From Phallus indusiatus (taxonomy: Eukaryota > Basidiomycota > Agaricomycetes > Phallales > Phallaceae), in NCBI GenBank assembly GCA_027605045.1, contig JAQFWX010000012.1, positions 1,066,930 through 1,130,929 on the forward strand: 64,000 nt of DNA, written 5' to 3'. How positions within the stretch are numbered: position 1 is the first letter of the stretch; every line of letters starts with the position of its first letter. Positions 11,039-21,994 of this stretch are shown here, piece by piece. A program made the translations under genes and the position numbers. The notes below the pieces were generated by a model. That model ran no database searches. It was not told the origin of the DNA and saw only the letters and a program-made list of their open reading frames with translations.

Positions 11039-11260
11039 ATGTGCGAATACAACACGACATACATTCAGTACACTTGCTGCCCACATACAAATGGAGAAGT
11101 CCACACCGTGCTTATAGATTGCAATAACCCGAGGTGTTATTATAGCGTAATGCATTCCCATGACATGAACTGCAGAAGTTGCGCCCGTCCTCCGCCCAGA
11201 GATCGCCGGTGGCGCGAAACAAAACATGGCTATTGCAGTAGAAACTGTTCTTACTATTAA
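11039..11260 (+). CDS. Small cysteine-rich protein, 73 aa
   Basis: The ORF starts MCEYNTTYIQYTC and ends CSRNCSYY before TAA. It has 11 Cys and several His, in the spaced pattern CCPH, CNNPRC, MHSHDMNC, CRSC and YCSRNC, which suggests a metal-binding or disulphide-rich fold. There is no signal peptide, so a cytosolic zinc-binding protein is more likely than a secreted one. Short proteins with this MC...Y.C.H....C....C..S.H...C..C plan are frequent lineage-specific genes in Agaricomycetes; their function is unknown. A TATA box and a 5'UTR intron support real expression. It lies in the part of the spacer left of gene A that has no copy elsewhere in the window. Confidence 0.7.
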   Translation: MCEYNTTYIQYTCCPHTNGEVHTVLIDCNNPRCYYSVMHSHDMNCRSCARPPPRDRRWRETKHGYCSRNCSYY

Positions 11261-11420
11261 TTTCACTATAACCTACACGCTCTTCTTGTAATATCCTTTC
11301 GGTTTATCCACCTAATAATATGACCGAGGCGCAACTCGGCTATGGGTGTTTATCTTGAACGGACTGCATGCATGGTTATGGGTTAATATCGGATATAAAT
11401 TTGCGTACTATAGTCAAAAT
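11261..11420. other. 3' flank of the cysteine-rich protein gene
   Basis: No further signal is visible apart from AT-rich sequence in which a polyadenylation site would be expected. Confidence 0.3.
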
Positions 11421-11439
11421 TGGTATCAGGCGATCAACA

Positions 11440-12165
11440 GGTTTTCGTTTGTACCATTCATCAGATAAAAGACAGAGGAGCCAGCTTCGGCGATGATTCG
11501 CAACTGTACGTGCCAGCGAGGATTTCAGACTGTGAAATTAAACCCCCATCTTGGAGGTATCGCTGTTTAAAAATTTTGTCGTACATGCGCATGTATGTAT
11601 ATCGTTTACAGCCTGCAAGAATATGCGAACATGCCAGCGAGTCAGAAAGTCTATGATTTTCTCTAACACCTCGGTACATACCATGTTATGTGAAGAGAAG
11701 CCAAGTCTGCTAGGAATAGGGTTTCCTAGTTCGCTATTGTTCATGGTAGCGTATATTGGCCGTGGGCCGTTCCATCATTCGGACAGCGCGGTAAACTCTG
11801 GCAAATTGTCTAACGACTTGAAGGCAAAACGTCAACAACCGCGGAAAAACTAAAGGGAAAAGTACGCATATAGGTGTCATTCGTTGGAGGAGATGGGAAT
11901 GTTACAACCGAGTAGTTCTAGTGAGAGTACTCTGGCGCGCGCTGACAATTTGGTTCACTGGGCTAGCTGGGTTTGAAAATGCCCAACGCGACTTGTTGAA
12001 CGCGACCTGCTCCACCCTAATCCCGGTACCAACGCTGTTTCTACCTCCTGTTGTCGCGCTCTGGGGTCAGGCGGGACAACAGGAAGGGTCCAGCTTTATG
12101 CTGGATTATGGATAGGTTGTTCCGGGGTGAAGGATCCGGGGCAGCGTGCAGGAGAATTTTCATTA
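11440..12165. repeat. Spacer block related to the common 3' flank
   Basis: Shares order and sequence with parts of 16050-16980, 30040-30960, 42460-43330 and 56110-56960 (landmarks: cgcaactgta, gcatgtatgta, tcggtacataccatgtta, gaacgcgacctgctccaccc). The second half is almost identical to 51590-51850. It is a diverged extra copy of the 3' flank, without the NLR gene that normally follows. Confidence 0.6.
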
Positions 12166-12179
12166 GTGTTCAAAAGTTA

Positions 12180-14440
12180 GTGTGGTATTTATCTGGAACG
12201 TGTAAAAAAAATAAGAAATTGTCCTCCAGGTTCAGTTCAACTAAGTAACAGCAAAGGTGTTTTGTGCAGATTCCGGGACACTTTCAATCGCAGATACTTC
12301 TTGATCAAACGGCAAGGTGATCCAACGCTTTGTTTTCTCGTACACGAAATAATGAAAACCATGTTCATCGCCCATTGAGATCTAGTTACAATAGTTTTCT
12401 TGTGTTGATGTCTAGTTGGTAGCATGAATTGTTAAGACACAGACTACGCTAAGGCAGCTCTAAGTTTCTGAACATGCCCAGAACATACACGGATAAGTCC
12501 AACACACCGCTATATGCATACTTGTGAAACAGCAGACGCATTTATCTGGTTGTGCATTGCCCTTTCTTCTCAGCTCCAGTACCCATGTAGGCTGCATCTA
12601 ATCTAACAAGCTGCACCACTTGCGAAACAACGGCATATGCTGGAGCATGGGAGAATAACGGCCATCCTCTCAATACCCAGGTTCCACTTGATCTCTAACG
12701 CCACTTGTCCGCGAGGCGCACTCCCTTCTCATAAATTAAGACACCATTTTTCTCTCTATGTTAGATCGACCTGGGTTGTGATGGTTGTACAACGTCGCCC
12801 AAAGTGCCGCCCAGAAGAATGATCACATGTCTACCAACGGAGAATGAAGCCAAGGCTTATTTTATCCCATTGCACGGAGAAGCTGTACCGACATAAACTC
12901 TACAGATATTGAGCAGTCAGACTTTAATGTATGAAACCGACGAGTGGCGCAACTCACAGAGAACACCCCTTTATCATGTGGAGAATTGAAATAGGTTGGG
13001 ATGTAGGCCGCTTTGCAGTCAGTTGTCAAACAATGTTGGTACAAACTGGTAGTACAAGATTCTGAGCGATTGTTAGCGGTTCCTATTCCGAGTGCTTTCC
13101 TTGCTTCGCCCCGGATTTAATAGATTCAACGGCTTTGAACGATCCACGAGATATGGGACATCTTGTCAAGCCTTGTTGATACGCCGAGAGCCAGCTTAAC
13201 TTGAAGAGAAAATATGTGTGAGAAGGAAAATCATTCATACCAAGCATGGTATGTAAGAGACGCTCACATAGGTCAAGCGCGTCGGGGCGTTCATCGAGTT
13301 CTTCGCCAGCAAGTGCTGAGTGCTGTGACCCAGAGTAGCGACGTTCCCCCGTTTGTGGATTTGCGCCGGTGTTCCTGAGTAGCTGAAAACAGACTAATAA
13401 TATTTCCTGATATCCTCATCTGTTGGGGGTAGCAAAATTAAACTACACATTGGTTGATTCTCACGATTGCATGCAACAAACGAACCCAAAGACCGGACAA
13501 TGCCAGATGTATTTTTACAATCATCATACATGGCTCTACGTTTTACTTTGCTGCATTATCCCAGAAATAAATCCTGGGGTGTTTCACATTCTACGTCTGA
13601 GGCAATGATGTTCGAAGGCGCGACTGCAATGAAAGATCGGTGTCTCTCCTCACGATGTGCAATGTGATTAAGTATCACTGGTGTAATGATGTTAGGTGGA
13701 TGCAAACAAGATAATAAAAATGAATAACTCTCTACCTTCATCTGTGTTCCTTTTAGGGGCATCCGTGGTGGGCTCCTGTGAGTTGGGTAGAGTTATGTAT
13801 ACGGTGGTAAGCATTCTGCCATCTCAAGACAAACTATTTACCCACGAGATTTCTTGGTCGCCGGACTCCGTTTATAAATTTCGTTATTGATTTGAAGCCT
13901 GCTGAGCGATGTTTTAGTTGCTGCAAAAACAGGATTGGCCAACGATCGGAACAGAGTTTGCCAGTGCGCTCACAATGTAGGAGTGCTGGATTAGCCATGT
14001 CCGAATGTTTTCTTCTCGTCGGATCCTACGGCTACGTTTTGTGTCCGCATTGCTTTTTATGTCGCCTTCCGTTGATTCCAAGCTAACTACACGTCTTCCG
14101 GCCACGAGTGGACAACGAGTCGTGTTTGATATTCCACATCCCACTGATGTTCATGAGCTCGGGTTTTTCTGGAAGAAAGGTTTTTACCGCCGATGAAGGT
14201 ACTAAGTTCAGCATCAACAGCGGATTGCCACAGCAAAACGTTTTTCTGGAGAGTTTTACAGCCAGCACTGTCAGGTTTCACCGGTTTGGAAGCGGAAAGA
14301 CCACACGATGAGATGAAGGAACCGTCGCCTATTGTAGCAGATTCAGAAGGTGAATTTGAACGCGTCCGCTGCACTTATACATTGAGAACAGTGCGCTGTA
14401 CGTTAGTGCTGCTTGGTGTGTGCATCATGACGATGTAGGA
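12180..14440. repeat. Spacer block of type A/D, copy 1
   Basis: Collinear with 52020-54370 in the spacer left of gene D; the spacers left of B and C carry a different block here. It contains coding-like but broken minus-strand pieces: one around 12900-13420 ends in the frame DALDLCERLLH followed by a plausible intron (donor GTATGAATG) and a piece STRLDK; another at 12862-12920 reads SVEFMSVQLLRAM. These belong to a decayed gene that I do not recognise. Confidence 0.6.
13890..14375 (-). pseudogene. Kinase-like relic, copy in the spacer left of A
   Basis: The minus strand encodes GLSASKPVKPDSAGCK and, further on, FLEKPELMN-like fragments that match the better preserved relic at 49914-50477 (SKSVKLDDAGC) and the one at 54054-54300. 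Frames are interrupted. In Agaricomycetes such sequence is found in large proteins linked to fungal-type (FunK1-like) kinase domains; that assignment is from memory of the family and remains tentative. Confidence 0.35.
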
Positions 14441-17240
14441 TTGAATGATCAGCGTTTCGAGTTATCAAGGCGCGTTTACCAGAGAAAAGGCTGCCCTTCG
14501 AGGGCACTGTTGATAACGGGCGAGAATTTTGTTTGTAGAGATATGAGATACGTTATTCGGTGATTGAGCGTGCTTCTCACCCTATGGCCTTGTTTGCACG
14601 CTGGCAATGTGAATGAGTCAAATACAATCAGCATTCGTATCCTGAGCTCACTATATGTGTAACGCGAAATATCCAGAACAACAGATTAAGCCCAGTAGTC
14701 ACTCTCCCAGTGCCCAGGGGCAAAAATTTGTTACGAGGAAGGGTTGGGAGGGGATATCCAAGTAGGAGACGGTGAAAACTTGAAGGGAACTGTCAGTCAA
14801 AGTCGCGCCGTCGGCTACTACTTGGTTCGACACAGCTTGAAACAAACCTGAGATTTCGGTGGCGTCATTTTGCTTTTGTCGGAGAAATCAGCTGACAAGC
14901 CCCGTTGAAAAATCCCTGTTGATAGAAGTATGCTATTACTCTCATCTAAACAAGCGGATGAACTCAGTTCAACTTACATAGGTATTTCGCGAGCAATCCT
15001 GTTGAATTTGCATAAGACAAATGAAACTGTCGATGTGAGATACTTCCAGGCTAGCTGGGTTGGAAATCGTCCAAACGCGACTTGAACAGTACTTATGAGC
15101 GTGATCGCGGGCAAGCCATCCAGCAGCAACCCTCTTATTCGGTGAGTCGCTGAAAAACTTTTGCTATTTTTCCCTAATTGCATAGTTCAATACCCTATTT
15201 TATCAGGTATCAGACCAATTGGTCCAATATGTATTGGACACAGCTAGCAAGGATCCGAGTATGGCCATGTTTGGATGATCAAGAAGGGACATGTCACTTT
15301 GGCGGGTTTAGCTCAAGTCTGCGATGAACATCAACCTCGTGCTGCCATCCCTTCTGATTCCCTGTTCGTAATTCGTCGTTGTTTATTTGAAAGGACTAAT
15401 AAACCGCCAAGCCCAAAGTGATCCTTCCGCCTATTTCGAGCGTGCTATCAACACGGTTTTGTCTATCTGACGAAACTTAATAAATTGTCCTACTGCCTTA
15501 CGCTGAAACCAACCCCTTCCTGACCGCGGATGTCATCGCGAACCATCATCACACTATATCACTACACTACACTTCAATCTACAGACCCTACCAGGGCTGA
15601 CGGAGACGCATTGGTTTGTGTCGTTGATGGCTGCATGCTCTCATACATCGCGAAGGACAATCTGGAGGAAACGAACGCGTGTCTCTTTCACATTGATCCC
15701 AATTCAATATATTTCGTCCTCGCTGCGAATGCATCCCTATACCTCTATACTCGGCGTGTCATCGTACAGTGGATTTTAATGAAGAAGCCAAAGTTCAGAT
15801 TCCCTCGGTCAAACCGGCGACGTGAACATACAGAGCATCACAAACTCGCGCCAACACGGAACTAATCATGAACGAATGCACTTATATCATTCCATATTTG
15901 AGGAGACAATTATACTCTAAATAGGACGGGATGGATTTCTTGACACGCGAATTGAACTCGGGCACTCTCGATCGCGCAGGTGTGGTGTCTTAAGATGACA
16001 AATATCGATGTCGTGCTCATTTATTTTTTTGCCGGCTTTTGATCTTTATCAAAGATTTTTTTCAGCCACGAAGAGTTGGCTTGTTCGCTGGTGATGATTA
16101 GCAACTGTATGTACACGCCAGCAGTGATTCCGCATCTTGAATTCAGTTGTTCGAAAACTTGCGTGGCGATGGATCCGAGTTGGACGACCTCAACGGTACG
16201 GTCGTTTCTCTTTTCATTGATGCACCGTCGTTCACGCCTTCATTTTTTCACAAGCCTAAGCAAGGATACCTCGTCGGACGGGCTCGTCAAACTGACGCGA
16301 GAAAAATTCAGTTTGGAGGTTTCGGCATTGTAAAATTCTGTCATACATACGCATGTATGTACATCGGATACAACCTGCAAGAAAATGCTAACAGGTTAGA
16401 AAACTATGTTTTTCTCTGAGAGCTCGGTATCCACCATATTGATGAGAAGCCCAAGCGTATCAGGAATAAGGTTTCCTAATTCGTTATTCAGGTTCGCGAC
16501 AGTGTATATCAGGCCTGGCCGTTCTATCATTCGGATAACACGGTAAGCTCTGGTAGACTCTGGCAAATTGTCTAATGAGTTGAAGGTCTGCGCAAAATAA
16601 TGGCATCGAGTCTGGACAAACTGAAAGAAAGATTGGGCGTATGAACGTCATTTGGCGAGAGGGGATGGGAATATTACGCCTGAGCACCTCTAAAGTCTGA
16701 CAATAGCGTTGGCGGGTGCTCAAGCACGCACAACTTTGGTGAGATACTTCCAGGCAATGTGACAATTGGGTTCGAAACTGTTCAAAAGCGGCTCGTTGAA
16801 CGCGACCTCCTCCATCCCATCCCGGTACCAACTCTGTTCTACCTCCCATTGTTGCGCTCTGGGTTCAGGCGGGAGAACGGGAAGGGTCCAGGCTTACGCT
16901 GGATTATGGATAGGTGGCTTCTGGATTGAAGGGTCTGGCGCAACATGCAAGTGCGGGGAGAATTTTCAACATTGTATTTTAGACTACGCTGGACGTCCCG
17001 ATTGTTTGGCTCGATTTTGGAAATCATCGTTTCATGATCAAATTTCCGCGTTCATGTGTTTGCTTCTAAGCCTCTGACCGCGTGCAAGCTTGAAGCCGGA
17101 GTCACAACACGTTTCGCAATTTGAAAGTTGACGTGTTCGACATAAACATGCGAAAAGTAGATCATCATCCATCGTCGGAGGTATTTATTATCTGGTAGTA
17201 CAGATTACGTACATTCGTCTCTTTATACAAATTGCATGAT
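14440..17240. repeat. Common NLR 3' flank, copy of gene A
   Basis: Collinear with 28400-31190, 39640-43570 (interrupted) and 54360-57267. It is clearly closest to the flank of gene B. Within it, 15115-15480 shows a spliced-looking plus-strand piece (donor GTGAGTCGC at about 15140, acceptor TATCAG near 15206) that is open in some copies and frameshifted in others. No intact gene remains. Confidence 0.7.
15885..16072 (-). pseudogene. NACHT-gene fragment in the 3' flank of A
   Basis: On the minus strand the DNA aligns with the end of the NACHT exon of genes B-D, covering the stretch from the EKIFEKDE region to the VPNLKSRVKEAIP region, with an internal deletion, base changes and stops. The same relic occurs at 29850-30035, 42295-42480 and 55930-56120. 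Confidence 0.6.
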
Positions 17241-17241
17241 C

Positions 17242-20200
17242 CTAGTTGTCTCTAGGTCCACATTCTGTCCAATTAGTACCATGTACAAAATGTGTGAAAT
17301 TTAGTTTTGTAACCTTTCGATGCGACATATACGCCATGCATGGAAGCCAAAGCCGGTGTTTCATCCCTACTGGAACCCAAAACAAAATCTCACCCTGCAA
17401 ACCCCTCATCCATCCGTAATTATCCACCTCGGCGAAAGAAGGAAGTGAAGCTTTTTTCCAAGCCATCAACGCATAATCCAATATCTCTGTCTTGTTGGAT
17501 ATCGGTGCTCTGAGTATCATTTTGAGTGAATCACGTTGAATATAAGTGATACTACACTTACCCTTTGATATCGAAACCACCGGCGGCGAGCAATGGAGGA
17601 ACCTTGTACAGAGGAGACATTGTCTCATGTGTATCCAAGTCCCAGACATAACAAACCTCAAACCATTCATCGAGAACTACTAGAATTAGATATTTCTTGC
17701 TATAAATTAGGGTTTTTATCCTCCCTCTAAATGATGGGGACGGGTATCGAATTGTTTCGGCGACCATGTTTTGGGATTGTATATCCCAGACATCCAGAAA
17801 CACAATGTCGTCCCAACGACTTTCCTTAGACATTATTAAAATACGTTTTGAGTCATCGGTAAGCCAAACGTTAGTGACTGGTCGATCTAGCGATGGGCCA
17901 GTGAGCAAGGTTTCGGTGTCCACATCAAAGAGTTTAATTTTGCCATCATCATCAACCCATGTGATATACTTTCCATTGAGAGATCGTCGCACTGAAGCGG
18001 CTGAACGAAAGGGTGAGAATGGAATTGAGCTCACTATTGTTCCTGTTAGATCTAGTGTATTGACACTCTTCTCTGAAACGTATATGATATGTTCCCCATT
18101 GGCAGAAAGGGTCTTCGTGTGAGGATTCAATTCGAATGTAAGCATTTCCCCTGATTCGCATTCCCGAACTTCCACTTTATTACCATCATTGTGATATATA
18201 ACAGCAAAGCGGGTACCTCGCACGGGGAGGAGGGTTTTCAGTTTATATGGTAAGTTGATTGGACCACGAATCATTTTGCCGGTACGACTATCCCATATCG
18301 AGATGGTTTCTTCGCATCCCGAAATAAGATAGTCATCCAAACACACAATTTCGATGATTGAACGGCCTGATTCATCTATAACAATCTCGCCTTCTTTTAC
18401 CTTCCAAAGGCAGATTCCGCGGCTGCTACCGTACGCCACGCACACATTTTCCTGATCAGGATAAACATCGACAGGTCCATAGTTTTGAAGTTCGGTTTCA
18501 AAGATCGTTGTCATAACATCTGAGATCCGGAGCCAATACTCATTGAGAGTCGTCTTATACCAGAGAATGAAATATGAACCCCGCAGCCAGATTGCACACA
18601 CGCTCTCAATTTTCTTGCTTTGCGGTTCTATAAATTCATTCCATGGTTGAACGTGGATTGCATCGTGGTGTGTCAACAGCGCAATTGATTTTGAATCGTG
18701 TGAGAACCCTAAACAGCGAATGTCATCGTCTGTATAGAATCCCTGGTCTGACGTGTCGATGTAGTATTCATTTATTTTTTCGCCGTCTTCTTCGTCTTTT
18801 CCAAAGATTTTTTCGGTCGTGAAAAAATCGAATAACGAGGTGTGAAGAGGTTGTACCAGAGTAGACGAGTCATGAACACCAGAAAACAATGAACCGAACG
18901 GGGCGAGTGTCGACTTGATATTTTTAAAATCCTCAAAGATATTTTGTAGCGCGTGCATTGAGAGGGGCTCTTGCGCAGTTATAATAGCGCCTACGACCGT
19001 CTTGAACCTTTCTTTAAAGCTAGGGTGTCGAGATTCTGGTTGGCTCAATATAATCTGACGATATAGTTCATATAGTGACGAGGAAGAGTTTGATACGCAA
19101 GTTTCCCATTTTTCCCGTATGAGTTCTTGATCTATGACGGTAGGATCAATGAACCTGCAAGCCGTCTGAGCCCATTGGAAGAGACCTTGGGCGTGCTTAG
19201 CTAGTTTACTGGACCAGCCTTTGTCTATGCTGTCCAGAGTTGACGATATTGAATCCAGACACGTCGAGACATATGCTTTGATATCGCGATACGTTTCATC
19301 CGAGTCAATATCGTCCATTCGTTTAGGTGAAATACCGAATTTTTGGCATCGGTACACAATGTCCTGTTCAGGGCGCGTGGTCACAATTATACGATAGTTC
19401 TTCGGAAGTTCCGTCCACCTGCGAAAGAGGATTTCCAATATTTTTTCGCGTTCGCTACGGTCTCCGCTTTCGTCGAGCGCGTCCAAAACGATGATTACCG
19501 GTCCAATAGTTGCCACGCTTTTGGAAGGCTTGATAATAAATTCGTTGAATTGCGTTTCGGGATCCTCGGTCTTCCGAATCGCAGTGTTACCTGTGACAAT
19601 CTTGATCAATCCTTTTCGCCACGAAGCATCGCTATCTGCCAAGTCAAGCGATATGCTGCTGAAAAGACAATTCCGCTTGTTTGGGAAATTCCTGTTGAAA
19701 CAGAACATGGACCCGAGTCGGTTTTGTTCTTTGAACATTCCAGCGATGGTATGCGCCATCGTTGACTTCCCTACACCCGCTTGTCCGCTCACAACAAGGA
19801 TCTGTGGCGATGCATCGTCGTTAATATGTTTCAGTATATCTTCGATCAATGTTTTGCGAGTTCCCGGTAGGCATCGTTTCCCAGGTTCAGGGTAACTGCC
19901 GCCATAGAGCATGTCCTTGAGATCTTATAGCGAAACAGCGAGATATCGAATGAGTGATAATGGCATTTGATTAATGTAAACATACCTAATTTATCAACGC
20001 CCTCTTTCACACGCAGTGTCACAATGCTTGTTTCAAGATTGACCGAATTTTTCATATTTTCCATAAGGCGGTCAAACGTGTCGTTGAAGTCTTTGATCTT
20101 GCAGTCCACACTCCCCATGATCCCTTTCAGTATGTTATGAACTAGGGCTCGAAAATCAGACTTGAATGCATAATTACAAGATATCGAGAGAACAATAACC

Positions 20201-21289
20201 TGTATCTTCGGTACAGTATGCTCGTATAAAATACGCGCATTCAGTGGTTTGCTGAGCCACCATCGAAAGTGTCTCAGACTGGGTTTTGGTAAGCTCAGGT
20301 AGTCGTTTCACATCCGTAATGTAGTTGTAAACGTCCTCTAGTTTGTCACATAACTGTTTAATTTTGTCGTCGCGATTTTTTTTCGCGATGATCATCTAAC
20401 AAATTCAATATATGTAACTCAGTATGTCAACGAGAACAATGACATGGTTCTACCTTGGGAATAACAGACAGTACACTCCACGCCACCTTCGCGTACGGGC
20501 TTATCTGAAAAATAACCTCAGAAAAGGACGGAAGTATGTTTGCTGACGGAACTACCTCGGAGATTTCATCTACTACCCTCATAAAAACCTGAAATTTGTC
20601 GAGGAACGACGACCACGTTTTCTCATTATCATTGCAGACCTGCACCGTGGAGGTAATAAAATTGGCAGCCTTAGCTGAGAGCCTGAGACTTCCAGATTCC
20701 TTAGGTTTCCTGACGCGGCTATTGCTTCTTGTACCGGGTTCGAAACGACGTTGGGCGATTTCTCGATCTTGAATGTCAATTGACACCTTCCATCAATGTC
20801 TAATTCACATGGCCCTGCGATCATATATGTAGGTGTTAGATTAACGGCGATGCTTTTGATGATTGAACTAACCAGAGTTGTTTTGCCTCTCGAGGAGGTC
20901 GATGGCCCGATGTTCAATTGTGGTAGTCCGATCTGGTATAAGCGGAAAGACTCGGACAATGGTAAAAGTGATGACAGTGTCGTCAGTGGGTTCACCGGCA
21001 CTGGGGATGTAAGGTGTAAGGTTGACATCAAAAGGATTGTAGTCTTTGACATACAAAAAGAAAGACTCGTCCCAGATTATACAGGGGTCACGTTTCTTGA
21101 ACGCAGCTTCTTTGCTTTTCCTTGTCTCGCTGCCGTACGTGATCACTATCTGGACCTTGGTGTTGTATTTCCATGGAGGTGAAGGTTTAGTCAAACGAAC
21201 ATCTTTATTCCCAGATGAGACAAAATGATACTTGAATGAAAAATTCCAGAATTACCAGATATTGTGATACCTTCCGTCGAAGTAGCCAT
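17242..21289 (-). pseudogene. Gene A: broken C2-NACHT-WD40 NLR-like gene
   Basis: Exons by homology: 21256-21289, 20873-21202, 20556-20814, 20454-20504, 20200-20395, 19986-20123, 17562-19923, 17242-17509. The start MATSTEGITIS, the C2-like domain and every splice site are conserved. Two lesions stand out. Exon 3 is 259 bases against 251 in C and D, because of an 8-bp tandem duplication (around 20671-20690) that shifts the frame and stops translation about 20 codons later. The NACHT exon runs straight into the propeller (YYIDTSDQG to TDDDIRCLGF, near 18740): about 1.36 kb present in B, including an intron, the NACHT C-terminal helices and the first half of the WD40 repeats, is gone, yet the frame is kept (784-codon ORF). 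The P-loop GQAGVGKST and Walker B VLDALDE remain. The 5' half resembles D and the 3' half B. A shortened protein from an internal ATG (for example at 20395) is possible but unproven. Confidence 0.85.
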
Positions 21290-21960
21290 GAAAAAGATAT
21301 GGTTAAAACTTGTAACACTGAGAACTACGATTGAGATTTGGGAAGGTGAAAGCTGCGCTTGGGCGCCATGAACATCATTTAAACCTCGTTTCTCAATTCA
21401 ATACACATCGCCTCGTTGTTTTGTTCCGTCCTCATGTTCAATTTCACGTTTCTATTGGGCGTTACAGAACTTTTATCAATGTCGACGCTACCAAGAACCT
21501 CCGAATTCAGGTTCGCATCCACGACGAGGATATCTCTAACTTCCATGCCGTCCTTCGAATTCGAACTCGACGGTGCGCAATAGCATGTTCTCACATTTGA
21601 TGCGAAGAAGCTGCCTCGAAACAGAAGCCCTAACACAATGAATTGATAAATCAGCTGGTGATGTCTACGAATCCCGAACCAGGTCTTAAGGAGACTACTA
21701 GCTCCACAAAAAGATCAAACGAATTTCCGAAACTTACCTAGAGTCAGAAATCAGCATAAAGCATGGTGACATGTACACCGGGAAGGTTCGCTCTGCATAA
21801 TGAATTGAGGCACTGTACTGAATCAAAAAGGCTCCGGCCGTTGAAATGGGCCCTTAGAAATTAACGCGCAAGGGCATCGCTGTGACACGATAATAGCTCT
21901 ACCTTCATTCGCGTTCCTCTTAGGGAAATCCGTGATGCCCATACTGACCCGTTTCTGTCG
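21290..21960. promoter_or_regulatory. 5' flank/promoter region of gene A
   Basis: Almost identical to 62676-63360 (gene D) and related to the flanks of C and B and to the orphan copy at 6840-7250. On the minus strand it contains an open frame (21636-21379, starting FRGSFFASNVRTCYC) conserved in D and, shortened, in C. No TATA box is obvious. Confidence 0.5.
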
Positions 21961-21994
21961 TTGAAGCTCGAAGCTCGAAATTTGAGCCCTCGAG

